This document shows positions 7,377 through 15,795 of a stretch of DNA of 29,606 nt, one piece after another (the stretch's first letter is position 1; each line of letters opens with the position of its first letter). Source of the DNA: Hyphomonas sp. UBA5111 (GTDB lineage Bacteria > Pseudomonadota > Alphaproteobacteria > Caulobacterales > Hyphomonadaceae). The position numbers were made by a program, and so were the translations under genes. The stretch spans positions 646 through 30,251 of the forward strand of contig DHZF01000082.1 in NCBI GenBank assembly GCA_002414505.1, in the 5' to 3' direction. Below the pieces are notes generated by a model. That model was not told where the DNA came from. It worked only from the letters and a program-made list of their open reading frames with translations, and made no database searches.

Positions 7377-8784
7377 GTGTACGCTCCATGTTGTCTGCTT
7401 TTTTCATGTCCACCCAGCCGGTGCGCACGAGTTCAAGTCCATCCTGTACGTGCACGACATGGTTGAGGACGAATTCGTAGACCTGACCGCGCGGGATATC
7501 TGCTGGCGTGAAAGGAAAGGCATAGCTGGGCAGTTCGATATGTCCGGGCATCGGCATGTGAAAGAAGAGAGGATTGCACGACTTGGCCATACGGTTGGCG
7601 AGGTCCTGGGTCGGTGCGGTTACAACGAACATGACCCCCACATCCCTTGGCGGAGGCGTGCCGGCCGGTACGGGCTGACCCGACGTGCCATTCCAGCCAT
7701 AGATGCGTAAGGAGACGTCGAAGTCACTTGTCTCCTCCGCGAAACCGCTGGCAATTCGCTGGGTTAGCAGGTCTTGCATCTGGTCATGAAAGGCATCCAG
7801 ATTGGCCAGTACGTGGGGGTCTTCGATGCCGACGATCATGATCGTCTGGTACGGACCGCTACGGGCACCTTCGAGCTTCATCGTATAGGGCTGGGGGTTC
7901 CAGACAGAACCAGTGACCCGCGTGATCCTGTCATCCGCCTGAACATAGATTGCATCTGTGACATCCAGAATGCCGCCTGGTTCGGTAAGCCTCAGGGGAT
8001 CGGTGGATTCATACAGCATGTGGGCCGACACGGTTTCCGGTGAAGTCTGGTTTTCGAGATCGAGCGGTTCGATATCGAATGCTTCCTTGCCAACGCGCAT
8101 GAGGACGCCGCCTTTGCGGATGTGGACGGTACATTGCCCGCCGCATTCAGCAATCTTTGCTGCATGCCAGGACTGTCCGGCACCAGCGCCGTTCATGAGA
8201 GCAACGGCAGACAGAACGGCCGTGTCCGTCGTGCGTCCTCCGAGGACGACATCGGCTCCCGCCTTAACAGCTTCAATGTACGGTTCCGGGCCCATCAGCG
8301 CGACGATATGGTCGCAGGAGTCGATGACGTCATCTTCGAGCTCACCCTTTGGAGCAAGAGGTGTGATTTTTCCGTCCTTGTTTTTCTGCTTGAGCGTGTC
8401 CTTGTCCTGCTCGCTGTAAAGGCAGGCAATCTTCGGCTGGATGTTCAGCTCCTCGGCCACTTCGATCGCGATATCCCGGGTCCAGTTGACGCCTTGGTCG
8501 GTGCCGCTGGTCGCACAGGTCCCGACGAGGACAGGGATACCGGCGGAATACGCCTCGGCCATGATGACCATAAGGTCGCTCTTGACGGATTCGCGGTTCA
8601 TCTTGGAGACACCGCGCGCCAGATAGGATGGTCCACTGTCGGTCGAGCCGGAGTCGACCGCAATCGCCGCCGCGCCCTGTTCGATGCCCCGGCGTACGTG
8701 TTCAGGCGATATGCCGGCGCCCAACATGCCTGTCGGCACGATGATGACGACTTCGTCGTCCAGTCTTTGATAGGTCATTTCCAT
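7369..8784 (-). CDS. AtuA-family protein (DUF1446, acyclic terpene utilisation)
   Basis: This 471-residue protein belongs to the DUF1446/AtuA family, named after a gene of the acyclic terpene utilisation cluster of Pseudomonas. Typical features are the N-terminal VPTGMLGAGI, the AVDSGSTDSGPSYL glycine-rich loop, ATSGTDQGVNWTRDI and VVLGGRTTDTAVLSA. The reaction is not established for the family; members occur beside acyl-CoA, carboxylic-acid and tricarboxylate catabolic genes. The start at 8784 has GGAG five bases upstream; a second ATG two codons later is possible. It is the first gene of the minus-strand operon with DUF4387, aldolase and PrpD. Because neighbours include aldolase, PrpD and LeuCD genes rather than acyl-CoA carboxylases, terpene degradation is not indicated. 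Confidence 0.86.
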   Translation of the reverse strand: MEMTYQRLDDEVVIIVPTGMLGAGISPEHVRRGIEQGAAAIAVDSGSTDSGPSYLARGVSKMNRESVKSDLMVIMAEAYSAGIPVLVGTCATSGTDQGVNWTRDIAIEVAEELNIQPKIACLYSEQDKDTLKQKNKDGKITPLAPKGELEDDVIDSCDHIVALMGPEPYIEAVKAGADVVLGGRTTDTAVLSAVALMNGAGAGQSWHAAKIAECGGQCTVHIRKGGVLMRVGKEAFDIEPLDLENQTSPETVSAHMLYESTDPLRLTEPGGILDVTDAIYVQADDRITRVTGSVWNPQPYTMKLEGARSGPYQTIMIVGIEDPHVLANLDAFHDQMQDLLTQRIASGFAEETSDFDVSLRIYGWNGTSGQPVPAGTPPPRDVGVMFVVTAPTQDLANRMAKSCNPLFFHMPMPGHIELPSYAFPFTPADIPRGQVYEFVLNHVVHVQDGLELVRTGWVDMKKADNMERTHA

Positions 8785-8824
8785 TTTAGCTCCAGCGCGT
8801 CCTCAAATTGCTAGTTCCTCCGGG

Positions 8825-8882
8825 AAAAAGAGCGGGGCCGGGTCGGTATCGCGCCACGTCGTGCCAGATACGTCCGGCCCCG
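8825..8882 (-). terminator. Rho-independent terminator of the first TonB receptor gene
   Basis: A perfect nine-base inverted repeat, CGGGGCCGG at 8833-8841 and CCGGCCCCG at 8874-8882, encloses a second smaller pair, GTATC/GATAC. Read on the minus strand, the GC-rich stem is followed by CTCTTTTTC. This is a classic intrinsic terminator for transcripts leaving the receptor gene that ends at 8932. It lies only about 40 bases before the AtuA start codon, leaving little room for an independent promoter. Confidence 0.8.
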
Positions 8883-8931
8883 TCTTAGTTGTGAAGGGGC
8901 GCAATTCGGCAGGCACCCCTGGGAGGAAGGT

Positions 8932-11130
8932 TTAAAATTCCAATGTTGCAGTCAGTCCGATCTGTCTCGGTGCGCCGTATTGAACAAACAGTCCGCCTGC
9001 TACTTCGGCCTGATGTGCGCGATAGACTTCATCGGTGAGATTTCTGCCCCACAGTTTCAGTTTGACGTTTTCCGTGGGTTCGTAGGTGATGTGGGCATCC
9101 AGAAGGGTGCGGGGTTCACGAGACTCAATTTCATTATTGGAATTGTCGTCGTAAATTTTACTTTGGTAGTTCACCTCCACACCCATCGAGAGGGCGCCCC
9201 AATCATAGACGTCGGTCCGGTATATGCCGGAAAGAGAGGCGGCATTCTTGGGTGTCCGGCTCAGCATGTTACCTGAAAGGTCTGACAAAACGCGGGTGCC
9301 GTCGGCAAGAATCTCATCCGTTTCAACGAAGTGTTCGAATGTGGCGTCGAGATATGTGTAGAGCAGCCCGAACCGGAGATTGTCGGTGGCGAGCCATTGG
9401 AACTCGGTCTCGATACCCTCGATGGTGGCATCCCCGGTGTCGGTGACAATGGTGGTCAAGCCGACATCCAGAGATGCGTCCTCCACGGCCTGAATTGTCT
9501 GAAGATCCGAATATTCCGTATGGAACAGAGAGACATTGGCGCGTCCCCGCCCGCCCCAGAAGTCCGTCTTGGCGCCAACTTCGTAGTTGATCACCGTCTC
9601 GGGGTCAGTGGCCAGGCGGGCTGTATCCTCACCCGGCTGCTCCTCGAACGCACCGGACTTGAAGCCGGTTGAAACCGTTCCGAACAGGAAGACATTCGGC
9701 GTGAACTGGTAGTCCGTTCCAGCGCGCCAGGTCCATTGCTGTTCGTCGGCGATGCCCGGATCGCCAAAGGTCGTAAAATCGACTGTTGGAGTGTCGCGAT
9801 CTCCTACCTGATGACGGATCGAGTATTCCTTTTGCTCGTCCGTCAGGCGGATGCCGCCAAAGACACCCCATTGATCAGACACCTGATACCGGCCATCCAC
9901 GAAGAGCCCGATGCTGTCGGTCACGTTGCGCGCGATGTATCGGTTCGTGCTCGATTCTTGCGTGGCAATTATGGATTCCCGTTCGCGATCGATCGTGTCC
10001 TGCAGGGCGAATCCGCCCACCACGAAATTGAACGGTCCGTCAAAAGTTGTCGCGAGTCTGGCTTCGGCAGAGACCGACTCTGCGCCCTCCACCATTACGA
10101 CATTGATACCAGGCAGGGGGAAGCCGGCGGCGGCATTCCCTGCGGGCGTGGTGCCGTCAAAATCTTCCTGGGTGGAATTCTCCAGACTGCGATAGGACAC
10201 GTAGGCCGTTACTTCGGCCCAATTGAGTGCCGTCGAAGTGTATTCCAGCTTTGTGCCCCAGGTTTCACGGCTCAGGAAACCGGGGGAATCCGGGGTGGCT
10301 GTGTCCGGGTCATCCAGGTCTTCATAGTCATTTGGACCCAGATTGAACCGCGCAGGGCCAGCCGCCTCGTCTTTCGTGCCATCAATCGAAAACAGGAGAG
10401 AGGATTGGTCGGACAAATCATAAAGCGCGTGGAACCTGCCAGAGATGCGCTCGTCATCGTCCAGAGGGCCGCCATCGTTAAGATTGGTGCGGAACCCATC
10501 ATTCTTGATCGAGCTTAGAGACAGGCGTGTACTGAGCGCGTCGCTGAGAGGCGTATTCAGGACCAGCCGAGCATCCTTCTGGCCATAATCGGCGATGGTC
10601 ATCTGAGCCTTCGCCTGAAATTCATCAACAGGTTTTTGCGTGATGTAGTGGACTGCGCCCCCCACCACGTTCTTGCCCCAGAGCGTTCCCTGTGGCCCTT
10701 TGAGGACTTCCACGCGTTCAACATCGAATATGTCCACGGACAACATGGGGCCACGGCCAAGATAAACCCCATCCACAAATGCAACGGATGATGGGTCTGC
10801 GCCACCGGACTGGTTGCCGCTACCGATGCCGCGGATAAAGGGGCGTGGGGCGGTCTTCGGAAAGGCGTCCATCGAGATGCCAGGGGTCGCCGCAATCAGT
10901 GACTGGACATTGTCGATCCCCTTCAGTTCGATCTCCGCGCCCGAGAACGCCGTTACGGTCACGGGGACCGATTGCAGTGTTTCTTCTCGTCTTTGGGCGG
11001 TGACTGTCACGGTGCCGATGACCAGTTTGTTTTCTTCCGCAGTTTCCTGCGCGTGAGCGATTGGCAGCAGGCTCGACAGTACGGCAAGCGTACCGGCGCC
11101 CGCCGCGAGACGGATCGTAAGAGATTTCAT
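8932..11130 (-). CDS. TonB-dependent outer-membrane receptor 1
   Basis: This 732-residue protein is a TonB-dependent receptor that moves substrates too large or scarce for porins across the outer membrane, driven by TonB-ExbB-ExbD. A signal peptide covers residues 1-27, cleaved after AHA. A TonB-box-like stretch IGTVTVTAQRREET follows, then the plug domain (FIRGIGSG, FVDGVYLGRGP, VERVEVLKGPQGTLWGKN) and a 22-strand-type barrel ending in aromatic TATLEF. The start has GGGAGGAG seven bases upstream. It is divergent from the Crp/Fnr gene and followed by a strong terminator. The family type is the large 'IroN/FecA-like' sphingomonad receptor group with no fixed ligand. Position beside a GPH symporter and catabolic genes suggests uptake of a carbon source rather than iron. 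Confidence 0.92.
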   Translation of the reverse strand: MKSLTIRLAAGAGTLAVLSSLLPIAHAQETAEENKLVIGTVTVTAQRREETLQSVPVTVTAFSGAEIELKGIDNVQSLIAATPGISMDAFPKTAPRPFIRGIGSGNQSGGADPSSVAFVDGVYLGRGPMLSVDIFDVERVEVLKGPQGTLWGKNVVGGAVHYITQKPVDEFQAKAQMTIADYGQKDARLVLNTPLSDALSTRLSLSSIKNDGFRTNLNDGGPLDDDERISGRFHALYDLSDQSSLLFSIDGTKDEAAGPARFNLGPNDYEDLDDPDTATPDSPGFLSRETWGTKLEYTSTALNWAEVTAYVSYRSLENSTQEDFDGTTPAGNAAAGFPLPGINVVMVEGAESVSAEARLATTFDGPFNFVVGGFALQDTIDRERESIIATQESSTNRYIARNVTDSIGLFVDGRYQVSDQWGVFGGIRLTDEQKEYSIRHQVGDRDTPTVDFTTFGDPGIADEQQWTWRAGTDYQFTPNVFLFGTVSTGFKSGAFEEQPGEDTARLATDPETVINYEVGAKTDFWGGRGRANVSLFHTEYSDLQTIQAVEDASLDVGLTTIVTDTGDATIEGIETEFQWLATDNLRFGLLYTYLDATFEHFVETDEILADGTRVLSDLSGNMLSRTPKNAASLSGIYRTDVYDWGALSMGVEVNYQSKIYDDNSNNEIESREPRTLLDAHITYEPTENVKLKLWGRNLTDEVYRAHQAEVAGGLFVQYGAPRQIGLTATLEF

Positions 11131-11206
11131 ATTGTACTCCTCCCAAGTACGGAATTTTTATACTCGGCAAGTCATCTGCCGGTATCTGATCCTAGGGAGG
11201 GTCCCG

Positions 11207-11242
11207 GTAAAATCCGGTGGCAAGAATTTTACAATTTGCCGA
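11207..11242. promoter_or_regulatory. Candidate operator in the receptor/Crp divergent region
   Basis: Two overlapping dyads occur here: GTAAAAT (11207-11213) with ATTTTAC (11226-11232), and GGCAA with TTGCC around the same AT-rich core (11219-11240). The core AAGAATTTTACAAT (11222-11235) recurs almost exactly as AAGAATTTTGACAAT at 12045-12059, upstream of the GPH symporter. The intergenic region separates the divergent receptor and Crp/Fnr genes, so this is a plausible site for the local regulator. No binding data exist. Confidence 0.4.
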
Positions 11243-11324
11243 AAAAATCCCGTGAGCGCCCAAAGCAGTGTTGGGAGTTGCCAAGACACCAAAGTTGGAT
11301 ACAGGCTGTATTTCGGAGGATGAA

Positions 11325-12029
11325 ATGCGCATTGCCGGTCACTTGAACTGGATCGACGAGCTGCCGGCTGCCGCGCAAGCGGCGATCAAGGAAAGATTCG
11401 TCTATCGGGACCTGGAACCAGGCGAGCTTGTGGGCGAGTCGGGTCAGCCATCCGAGGGAATGTACCAGGTTCAATCCGGCCATATCAAAATGCTGGCATA
11501 CAATCCCGATGGCGAGCATTCCCTGATCATCATCTATATTCGTGGCAATTGTTTTGGGGAATCGACCCTGATTGCGCGCCGGCCGCATCACCATACGACT
11601 ATTGCTGCGAGCCCCACACGCGTCGGCTTCCTGAAGCAGGCGGACTTTGACGAACTCTATAGTCAGTACACCTCGATTCCTGAGGCGCTATGCCGAAAGT
11701 TCGCCCGGGGGTTGAGCTCGATGATTGCCTACCGGGAGACCCAGAACCAGACTACGGTGGCCCAGAGGGTTGCCCTGGTCCTGCACAATCTGGCTGAAAT
11801 CAGCGAAGCGCCTCAGCTCGGGCGCTACCGGGAAATTGATGTGCCGATTACCATATCGGAAGTATCGAGCTTTCTCGGTCTGACCCGTCAGACCGTGCAG
11901 AAAGAGATCACGGCTCTGAAGCGCCGGGAAGTTATTTCAAAGACGCAAGGGACGTGGGCGGTGCGGGATATGTTGCAGTTGAGCAATCTGGCCCAATCGC
12001 AAGAGTTCCAGTCGGACTATATCGAGTGA
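11325..12029 (+). CDS. Crp/Fnr family transcriptional regulator
   Basis: This 234-residue protein has an N-terminal cyclic-nucleotide-binding-type beta-roll (about 10-125), a dimerisation helix and a C-terminal HTH of the Crp type (TISEVSSFLGLTRQTVQKEITALKR). I chose the ATG at 11325 because GGAGG lies five bases upstream; an upstream in-frame GTG at 11268 has no such site. In the ligand pocket FGE is present (77-79), but the Arg-Ser pair that holds the cAMP phosphate in E. coli CRP is replaced by a His/Thr-rich stretch (HHHTT, 88-92), so cAMP is probably not the ligand. No N-terminal Cys cluster for an Fnr iron-sulphur centre is seen. It sits between the first receptor and the GPH-LeuCD operon and probably controls both. 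Confidence 0.88.
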   Translation: MRIAGHLNWIDELPAAAQAAIKERFVYRDLEPGELVGESGQPSEGMYQVQSGHIKMLAYNPDGEHSLIIIYIRGNCFGESTLIARRPHHHTTIAASPTRVGFLKQADFDELYSQYTSIPEALCRKFARGLSSMIAYRETQNQTTVAQRVALVLHNLAEISEAPQLGRYREIDVPITISEVSSFLGLTRQTVQKEITALKRREVISKTQGTWAVRDMLQLSNLAQSQEFQSDYIE

Positions 12030-12044
12030 AATCTCATCTTTTGT

Positions 12045-12059
12045 AAGAATTTTGACAAT
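12045..12059. promoter_or_regulatory. Second copy of the AAGAATTTT-ACAAT motif
   Basis: AAGAATTTTGACAAT matches the core at 11222-11235 with one inserted G. It lies 16 bases after the Crp/Fnr gene stop, in the 254-base region ahead of the symporter-LeuCD operon. Flanking TTGT and ACAA give a loose dyad. The embedded TTGACA could also be a -35 box, but no good -10 follows at 16-18 bases. The rest of this intergenic region shows no gene. Confidence 0.35.
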
Positions 12060-12283
12060 GGGCGCCCCGTCAACTCGCCTAAGCTAGGTTCCATAAGAAA
12101 AAGAAATGCGGCCCAGCCGCTGGGGAAGGAACAAGGTTTCGCTCGTGATATCATTATTAGTTCAGCGTCGTGCGCTGTGCGCCGTCGAGTATGCGCCAAA
12201 GTCGGCGGCTCGCTATTTCCAGACCCATCCCTGCGCGACGCCTATCGCTCGCCGGCGGCCTGTGGTGTGTCGGAGGGGTCGGA

Positions 12284-13732
12284 ATGTCTGAAGTCCGTCG
12301 CCTGTCTATGCCGACGATGCTGTCGTTCGGTTTTGGAAATATCGCTGAAGGGATCAAGAGTACGGCCTATGGGGCGTTCCTTTTGTTCTTCTATCAGCAG
12401 GTTCTCGGGCTTTCCGGTTCGCTTGCAGGTCTTGCCCTGGCCATATCCGTGCTTTCGGATGCGATCTCAGACCCACTCGTCGGCCAGTTTTCAGACCGCT
12501 TTCAGACCAGATGGGGCCGACGCCACCCCTTGATTGCTGCGTCGGCAATCCCCTTGGCGATTTCGTTCTTTCTTCTGTTCAATCCGCCGACCGACTTGTC
12601 ACAGATACAGCTTTTCAGCTGGCTCGTCTGCTTTGCCGTTTTCGCCCGGATCAGCATTACATTCTATGATATTCCTCATCTCGCGCTCGGGGCAGAAATG
12701 GCTCATGATTATGAGCAGCGTACGACCCTGTTCACCATCAGTACGCTCTTCCGGATCGCCTCTGGCGCTTTGATCACCTTCACCGCCTATGAGCTGTTCT
12801 TCCCGACCACGGAGCAATTCAACCCGGGCATCCTGAATCCGGAAGGATACTTCTATCTCGGTATGTTCTGCGGGCTCGGGATGTTTGTCGCAATGGTTGT
12901 CTGTGTGGTCGGAACGTGGAGCGAGATTCCCTTTCTGCGAAAAAGCTCTGCGCCCGGCGCGAGTGGCTTGTTCGGCTTTTTCAAGGAATTCGCCAGCCTG
13001 TTCCGTAGCCCATCTTTCCGCGCGATTGTCCTCGGCCTCTTCTTCTACCTGCTGTATGTGAATATCGAGCGTAGCCTGAACGCCTATATCGCGGTTCACT
13101 TCTGGGGCCTGCCGACCGAATTGATCAGCAAGATGTCTCTCGCCAGCCTCGCCGGAGCAATTCTGGCGTTTCCCATGATGCGTTGGCTTACAAGGGTCTT
13201 CGACAAGAAGTATTTGCTCATCTGCGTCACGGGAATTCCGTTTATCAATTTTAACATGTTCATTTGTGGACGCCTCTTTTTCCCGGGTATCTTCCCGGAC
13301 AATGATTCGCCCCTGATTCCGTATTTTGTCGCCTTCAACTATTTCGTTGTTGGCGTGGTCGGCCTCATCATCATTTCGACGCTGAATTCCATGTTCGCCG
13401 ATATCGCGGATGAATATGAGGAAATTACCGATCGTCGTCGCGAAGGCTCCCTTTTCGCGGCCCGATCTTTCTCCGGAAAGGCTGCGGGCGCCATTGGTAT
13501 CATGATCGGCGGTGTCGCGCTTGATCTGATCCATTTCCCGGAAAAGGCGGAATACGGGTCCGTGCCGACTGAAACAATCTGGCAGCTTGGCCTCGTCTAT
13601 GCGCCGCTCGCATCGCTGATGATCTTGATCACGCTCTATTTCTTCTCTCAGTATCGGATCACGCGCGACCTTCATGAAAAGATCGTCGACACCATCAGGA
13701 CCAGACGCCGGGCGGCGCAGGCTTCAGAATAG
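12284..13732 (+). CDS. GPH-family MFS sugar:cation symporter 1
   Basis: This protein of about 482 residues is a 12-helix transporter of the glycoside-pentoside-hexuronide:cation symporter family (MelB-like, MFS_2). Hallmarks are the first helix TMLSFGFGNIAEGIK, the loop SDRFQTRWGRRHP after helix 2, and the helix-4 region YDIPHLALGAEMAHDYEQRT. The open frame starts at 12170, but ATG at 12284 is chosen because GGAGGGG lies seven bases upstream and family similarity begins there. Only three bases separate its stop from the LeuC-like gene, so it heads an operon with LeuC, LeuD and the hydroxyacid dehydrogenase. It resembles the second GPH protein at 25543. It probably imports the operon's substrate through the inner membrane; the substrate is not evident. 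Confidence 0.88.
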   Translation: MSEVRRLSMPTMLSFGFGNIAEGIKSTAYGAFLLFFYQQVLGLSGSLAGLALAISVLSDAISDPLVGQFSDRFQTRWGRRHPLIAASAIPLAISFFLLFNPPTDLSQIQLFSWLVCFAVFARISITFYDIPHLALGAEMAHDYEQRTTLFTISTLFRIASGALITFTAYELFFPTTEQFNPGILNPEGYFYLGMFCGLGMFVAMVVCVVGTWSEIPFLRKSSAPGASGLFGFFKEFASLFRSPSFRAIVLGLFFYLLYVNIERSLNAYIAVHFWGLPTELISKMSLASLAGAILAFPMMRWLTRVFDKKYLLICVTGIPFINFNMFICGRLFFPGIFPDNDSPLIPYFVAFNYFVVGVVGLIIISTLNSMFADIADEYEEITDRRREGSLFAARSFSGKAAGAIGIMIGGVALDLIHFPEKAEYGSVPTETIWQLGLVYAPLASLMILITLYFFSQYRITRDLHEKIVDTIRTRRRAAQASE

Positions 13733-13735
13733 ACG

Positions 13736-15181
13736 ATGGCAGTATGTGTCGAATCCGCTCCCAGGACGCTCTATGACAAGCTGGTGGATGCGCACACGGT
13801 GCGGTCGCTGGACGATGAAGCCCGAGAGGTGTTGCTCTATGTCGATCGGACGGTGCTGAACGAATATACCAGTCCGCAGGCTTTCACGGGCCTCCGCGAA
13901 GCCGGGCGTCCGGTTGCTCGCCCTGAAGCGGCTCTTGCCGTGGTCGACCACGTAAACTCGACGGAGCCCGGACGTGCGGAAGACCGCAATGCTGCGAGCC
14001 GTGACATTCAGATGTCCTACTTCGCTCGCAATTGTGCGGAGTTCGGCATTGAGCTGTTTGATCTGTTCCACCGCCAGCAGGGCATCGAGCATGTGGTCAT
14101 GCCGGAATTGGGCCTTGTCCTGCCGGGCATGGTGATTGCTGCAGGGGACAGTCACACAACCACTTACGGTGCTTTTGGTGCGCTCGGCTTTGGTATCGGC
14201 ACCTCGGATATTGAGCACATGCTGGCGACCCAGACATTGGTCTACCGGCGGCTGAGGAACATGAAGATCGAGGTGACAGGGGGGCTGCCGCTGGGGGTGA
14301 CAGCCAAGGACCTCATCATGGCGGTGATCAGTAAGATCGGTGCGTCCGGCGCCAACGGGTTTGCCATCGAGTTCGCCGGTTCCACCATAGAGGCGATGTC
14401 GATGGAAGGCCGCATGACCGTCTGCAACATGGCTGTTGAATGCGGCGCACGCGGCGCTGTGATTGCACCGGATGAAACTGTCTTTGCTTATCTTTCGGAC
14501 AAGCCCCGTGCGCCGAAGGGGGGCGGGCTGTCTGCGGCGCTAAAACACTGGATGAGCTTGAAGTCGGATCCTGGCGCCAGCTTTGACAAGACCGTCCAGT
14601 TGGAAGCCCGCGAGATTGCTCCGATGGTCACCTGGGGCACAAGCCCGGATCAGGCCGGCCCCATCACGGATACAATTCCGGACCCAGAGAGAGAGGTCGA
14701 CCCTGTGCGTCAGCGCGACTATCGCAAGGCGATAGACTATATGGGCCTCGCACCCGGTCTTCCTCTGGCCGATATCCGGATCGACCGTGCATTTATCGGG
14801 TCTTGCACGAATGCCCGTATTGAGGATCTGCGCGCCGCTGCCACCATTCTGAAGGGGCGCACGGTTGCGACCCACGTGAAAGCCCTGGTGGTGCCGGGGT
14901 CCAGCGAAGTGCGTCGGCAGGCCGAACGGGAAGGCATTGCCCGTATCTTTACAGAAGCTGGGTTCGAATGGCGTCAGTCGGGTTGCTCGATGTGCCTTGC
15001 GATGAATGATGACGTGGCCGCTGCAGGGGAGCGGTGTGCCTCCAGCACGAACAGGAACTTCGAGGGTCGGCAGGGCGCTGGCGCGCGCACGCATCTCATG
15101 AGCCCGGCCATGGTCGCCGCAGCCGCTGTGACAGGCCATCTTTGCGATGTCCGGACGCTGGGAGGCGGAGATGCCGACTGA
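13736..15181 (+). CDS. leuC: Aconitase-family dehydratase large subunit, LeuC-like
   Basis: This 481-residue protein closely follows the 3-isopropylmalate dehydratase large subunit. All three [4Fe-4S] cysteine ligands are present: Cys357 in GSCTNARIEDL, and Cys417 and Cys420 in GCSMCLAMN. LYDKLVDAH, TSPQAFTGLREAG and NRNFEGRQGAGARTHL are also kept. With LeuD it would isomerise a 2-hydroxyacid by dehydration and rehydration. The context is catabolic: a symporter lies three bases upstream and a D-hydroxyacid dehydrogenase lies downstream, with no leuA or leuB. Substrates of paralogs of this type include citramalate, homoaconitate and 2,3-dimethylmalate, so the leuC name indicates family rather than proven leucine synthesis. 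Residues 80-95 differ from E. coli LeuC around the DHVNST segment. Confidence 0.88.
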   Translation: MAVCVESAPRTLYDKLVDAHTVRSLDDEAREVLLYVDRTVLNEYTSPQAFTGLREAGRPVARPEAALAVVDHVNSTEPGRAEDRNAASRDIQMSYFARNCAEFGIELFDLFHRQQGIEHVVMPELGLVLPGMVIAAGDSHTTTYGAFGALGFGIGTSDIEHMLATQTLVYRRLRNMKIEVTGGLPLGVTAKDLIMAVISKIGASGANGFAIEFAGSTIEAMSMEGRMTVCNMAVECGARGAVIAPDETVFAYLSDKPRAPKGGGLSAALKHWMSLKSDPGASFDKTVQLEAREIAPMVTWGTSPDQAGPITDTIPDPEREVDPVRQRDYRKAIDYMGLAPGLPLADIRIDRAFIGSCTNARIEDLRAAATILKGRTVATHVKALVVPGSSEVRRQAEREGIARIFTEAGFEWRQSGCSMCLAMNDDVAAAGERCASSTNRNFEGRQGAGARTHLMSPAMVAAAAVTGHLCDVRTLGGGDAD

Positions 15182-15782
15182 GCCCTTCATCTGCCGCACC
15201 GCACATATCGCCGCGCTGCCGGCGGCCAATATCGACACTGATGTCATCATGCCGAAAGTCTTCCTGAAAGGCGTAGACAGGAAAGGATTGGAGGCAGGCG
15301 TCTTCCATGATCTCCGATTTGACGAACAGGGAAGCCCGCTTCCTGACTTCGTGCTGAACCGCACTCCCTGGGACAAGTCGGAATTCCTTGTGGCGGGGCC
15401 GAATTTCGGATGCGGATCTTCGCGCGAACATGCGGTCTGGGGACTGCTCCAACTGGGTATCCGCGCCATCTTCACCGAATCCTTTGCTGGAATATTCTTC
15501 GACAATTGCGCCCGTAACGGGCTGTTGGCGGTAGAACTGAACGCTGACAAAATCGCGTTTCTCACCTCTCTTGCCGAAGCCGGCGAGAGGGTCAGCGTTG
15601 ATCTGGAGAGCCAGAATATCTCCGCGCCCCAAGGCGAGATCACCTTTCATATCGATGAACGCCGCCGGCGCATGCTGATGAATGGACTCGATGCGATCGG
15701 GATGACGTTGGAGTGGCGGGAAGACATTGCCGCGTTTCAGGATGCCTATCTGACTACCTATCCGTGGCTCGCCCCCCAATGA
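15171..15782 (+). CDS. leuD: Aconitase-family dehydratase small subunit, LeuD-like
   Basis: This protein of about 203 residues is the swivel-domain partner of the LeuC-like subunit. Characteristic stretches are ANIDTDVIMPKVFLK, the substrate-specificity loop region and FGCGSSREHAVWGL with the nucleophilic Ser neighbourhood, then ARNGLLAVEL. The open frame begins at 15147, but ATG at 15171 has GGGAGGCGGAG directly upstream and gives the usual LeuD N-terminus. The start lies eleven bases inside the LeuC gene end, showing translational coupling for a two-subunit enzyme. The downstream dehydrogenase begins 13 bases after its stop. Confidence 0.88.
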   Translation: MPTEPFICRTAHIAALPAANIDTDVIMPKVFLKGVDRKGLEAGVFHDLRFDEQGSPLPDFVLNRTPWDKSEFLVAGPNFGCGSSREHAVWGLLQLGIRAIFTESFAGIFFDNCARNGLLAVELNADKIAFLTSLAEAGERVSVDLESQNISAPQGEITFHIDERRRRMLMNGLDAIGMTLEWREDIAAFQDAYLTTYPWLAPQ

Positions 15783-15795
15783 CTGGAAAGACAAT

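Noticed and set aside
7369..8784. Acyclic terpene (citronellol/geraniol) degradation pathway
   Set aside because: Only the AtuA-like family is present; no geranyl-CoA carboxylase, acyl-CoA dehydrogenase or related genes lie nearby.
12599..13675. Minus-strand frame of 358 codons opposite symporter 1
   Set aside because: Highly charged low-complexity translation typical of the complement of membrane-helix codons; no domain seen.
14540..15643. Minus-strand frame of 367 codons opposite LeuC/LeuD
   Set aside because: Spans two real genes and their overlap and has no family features.
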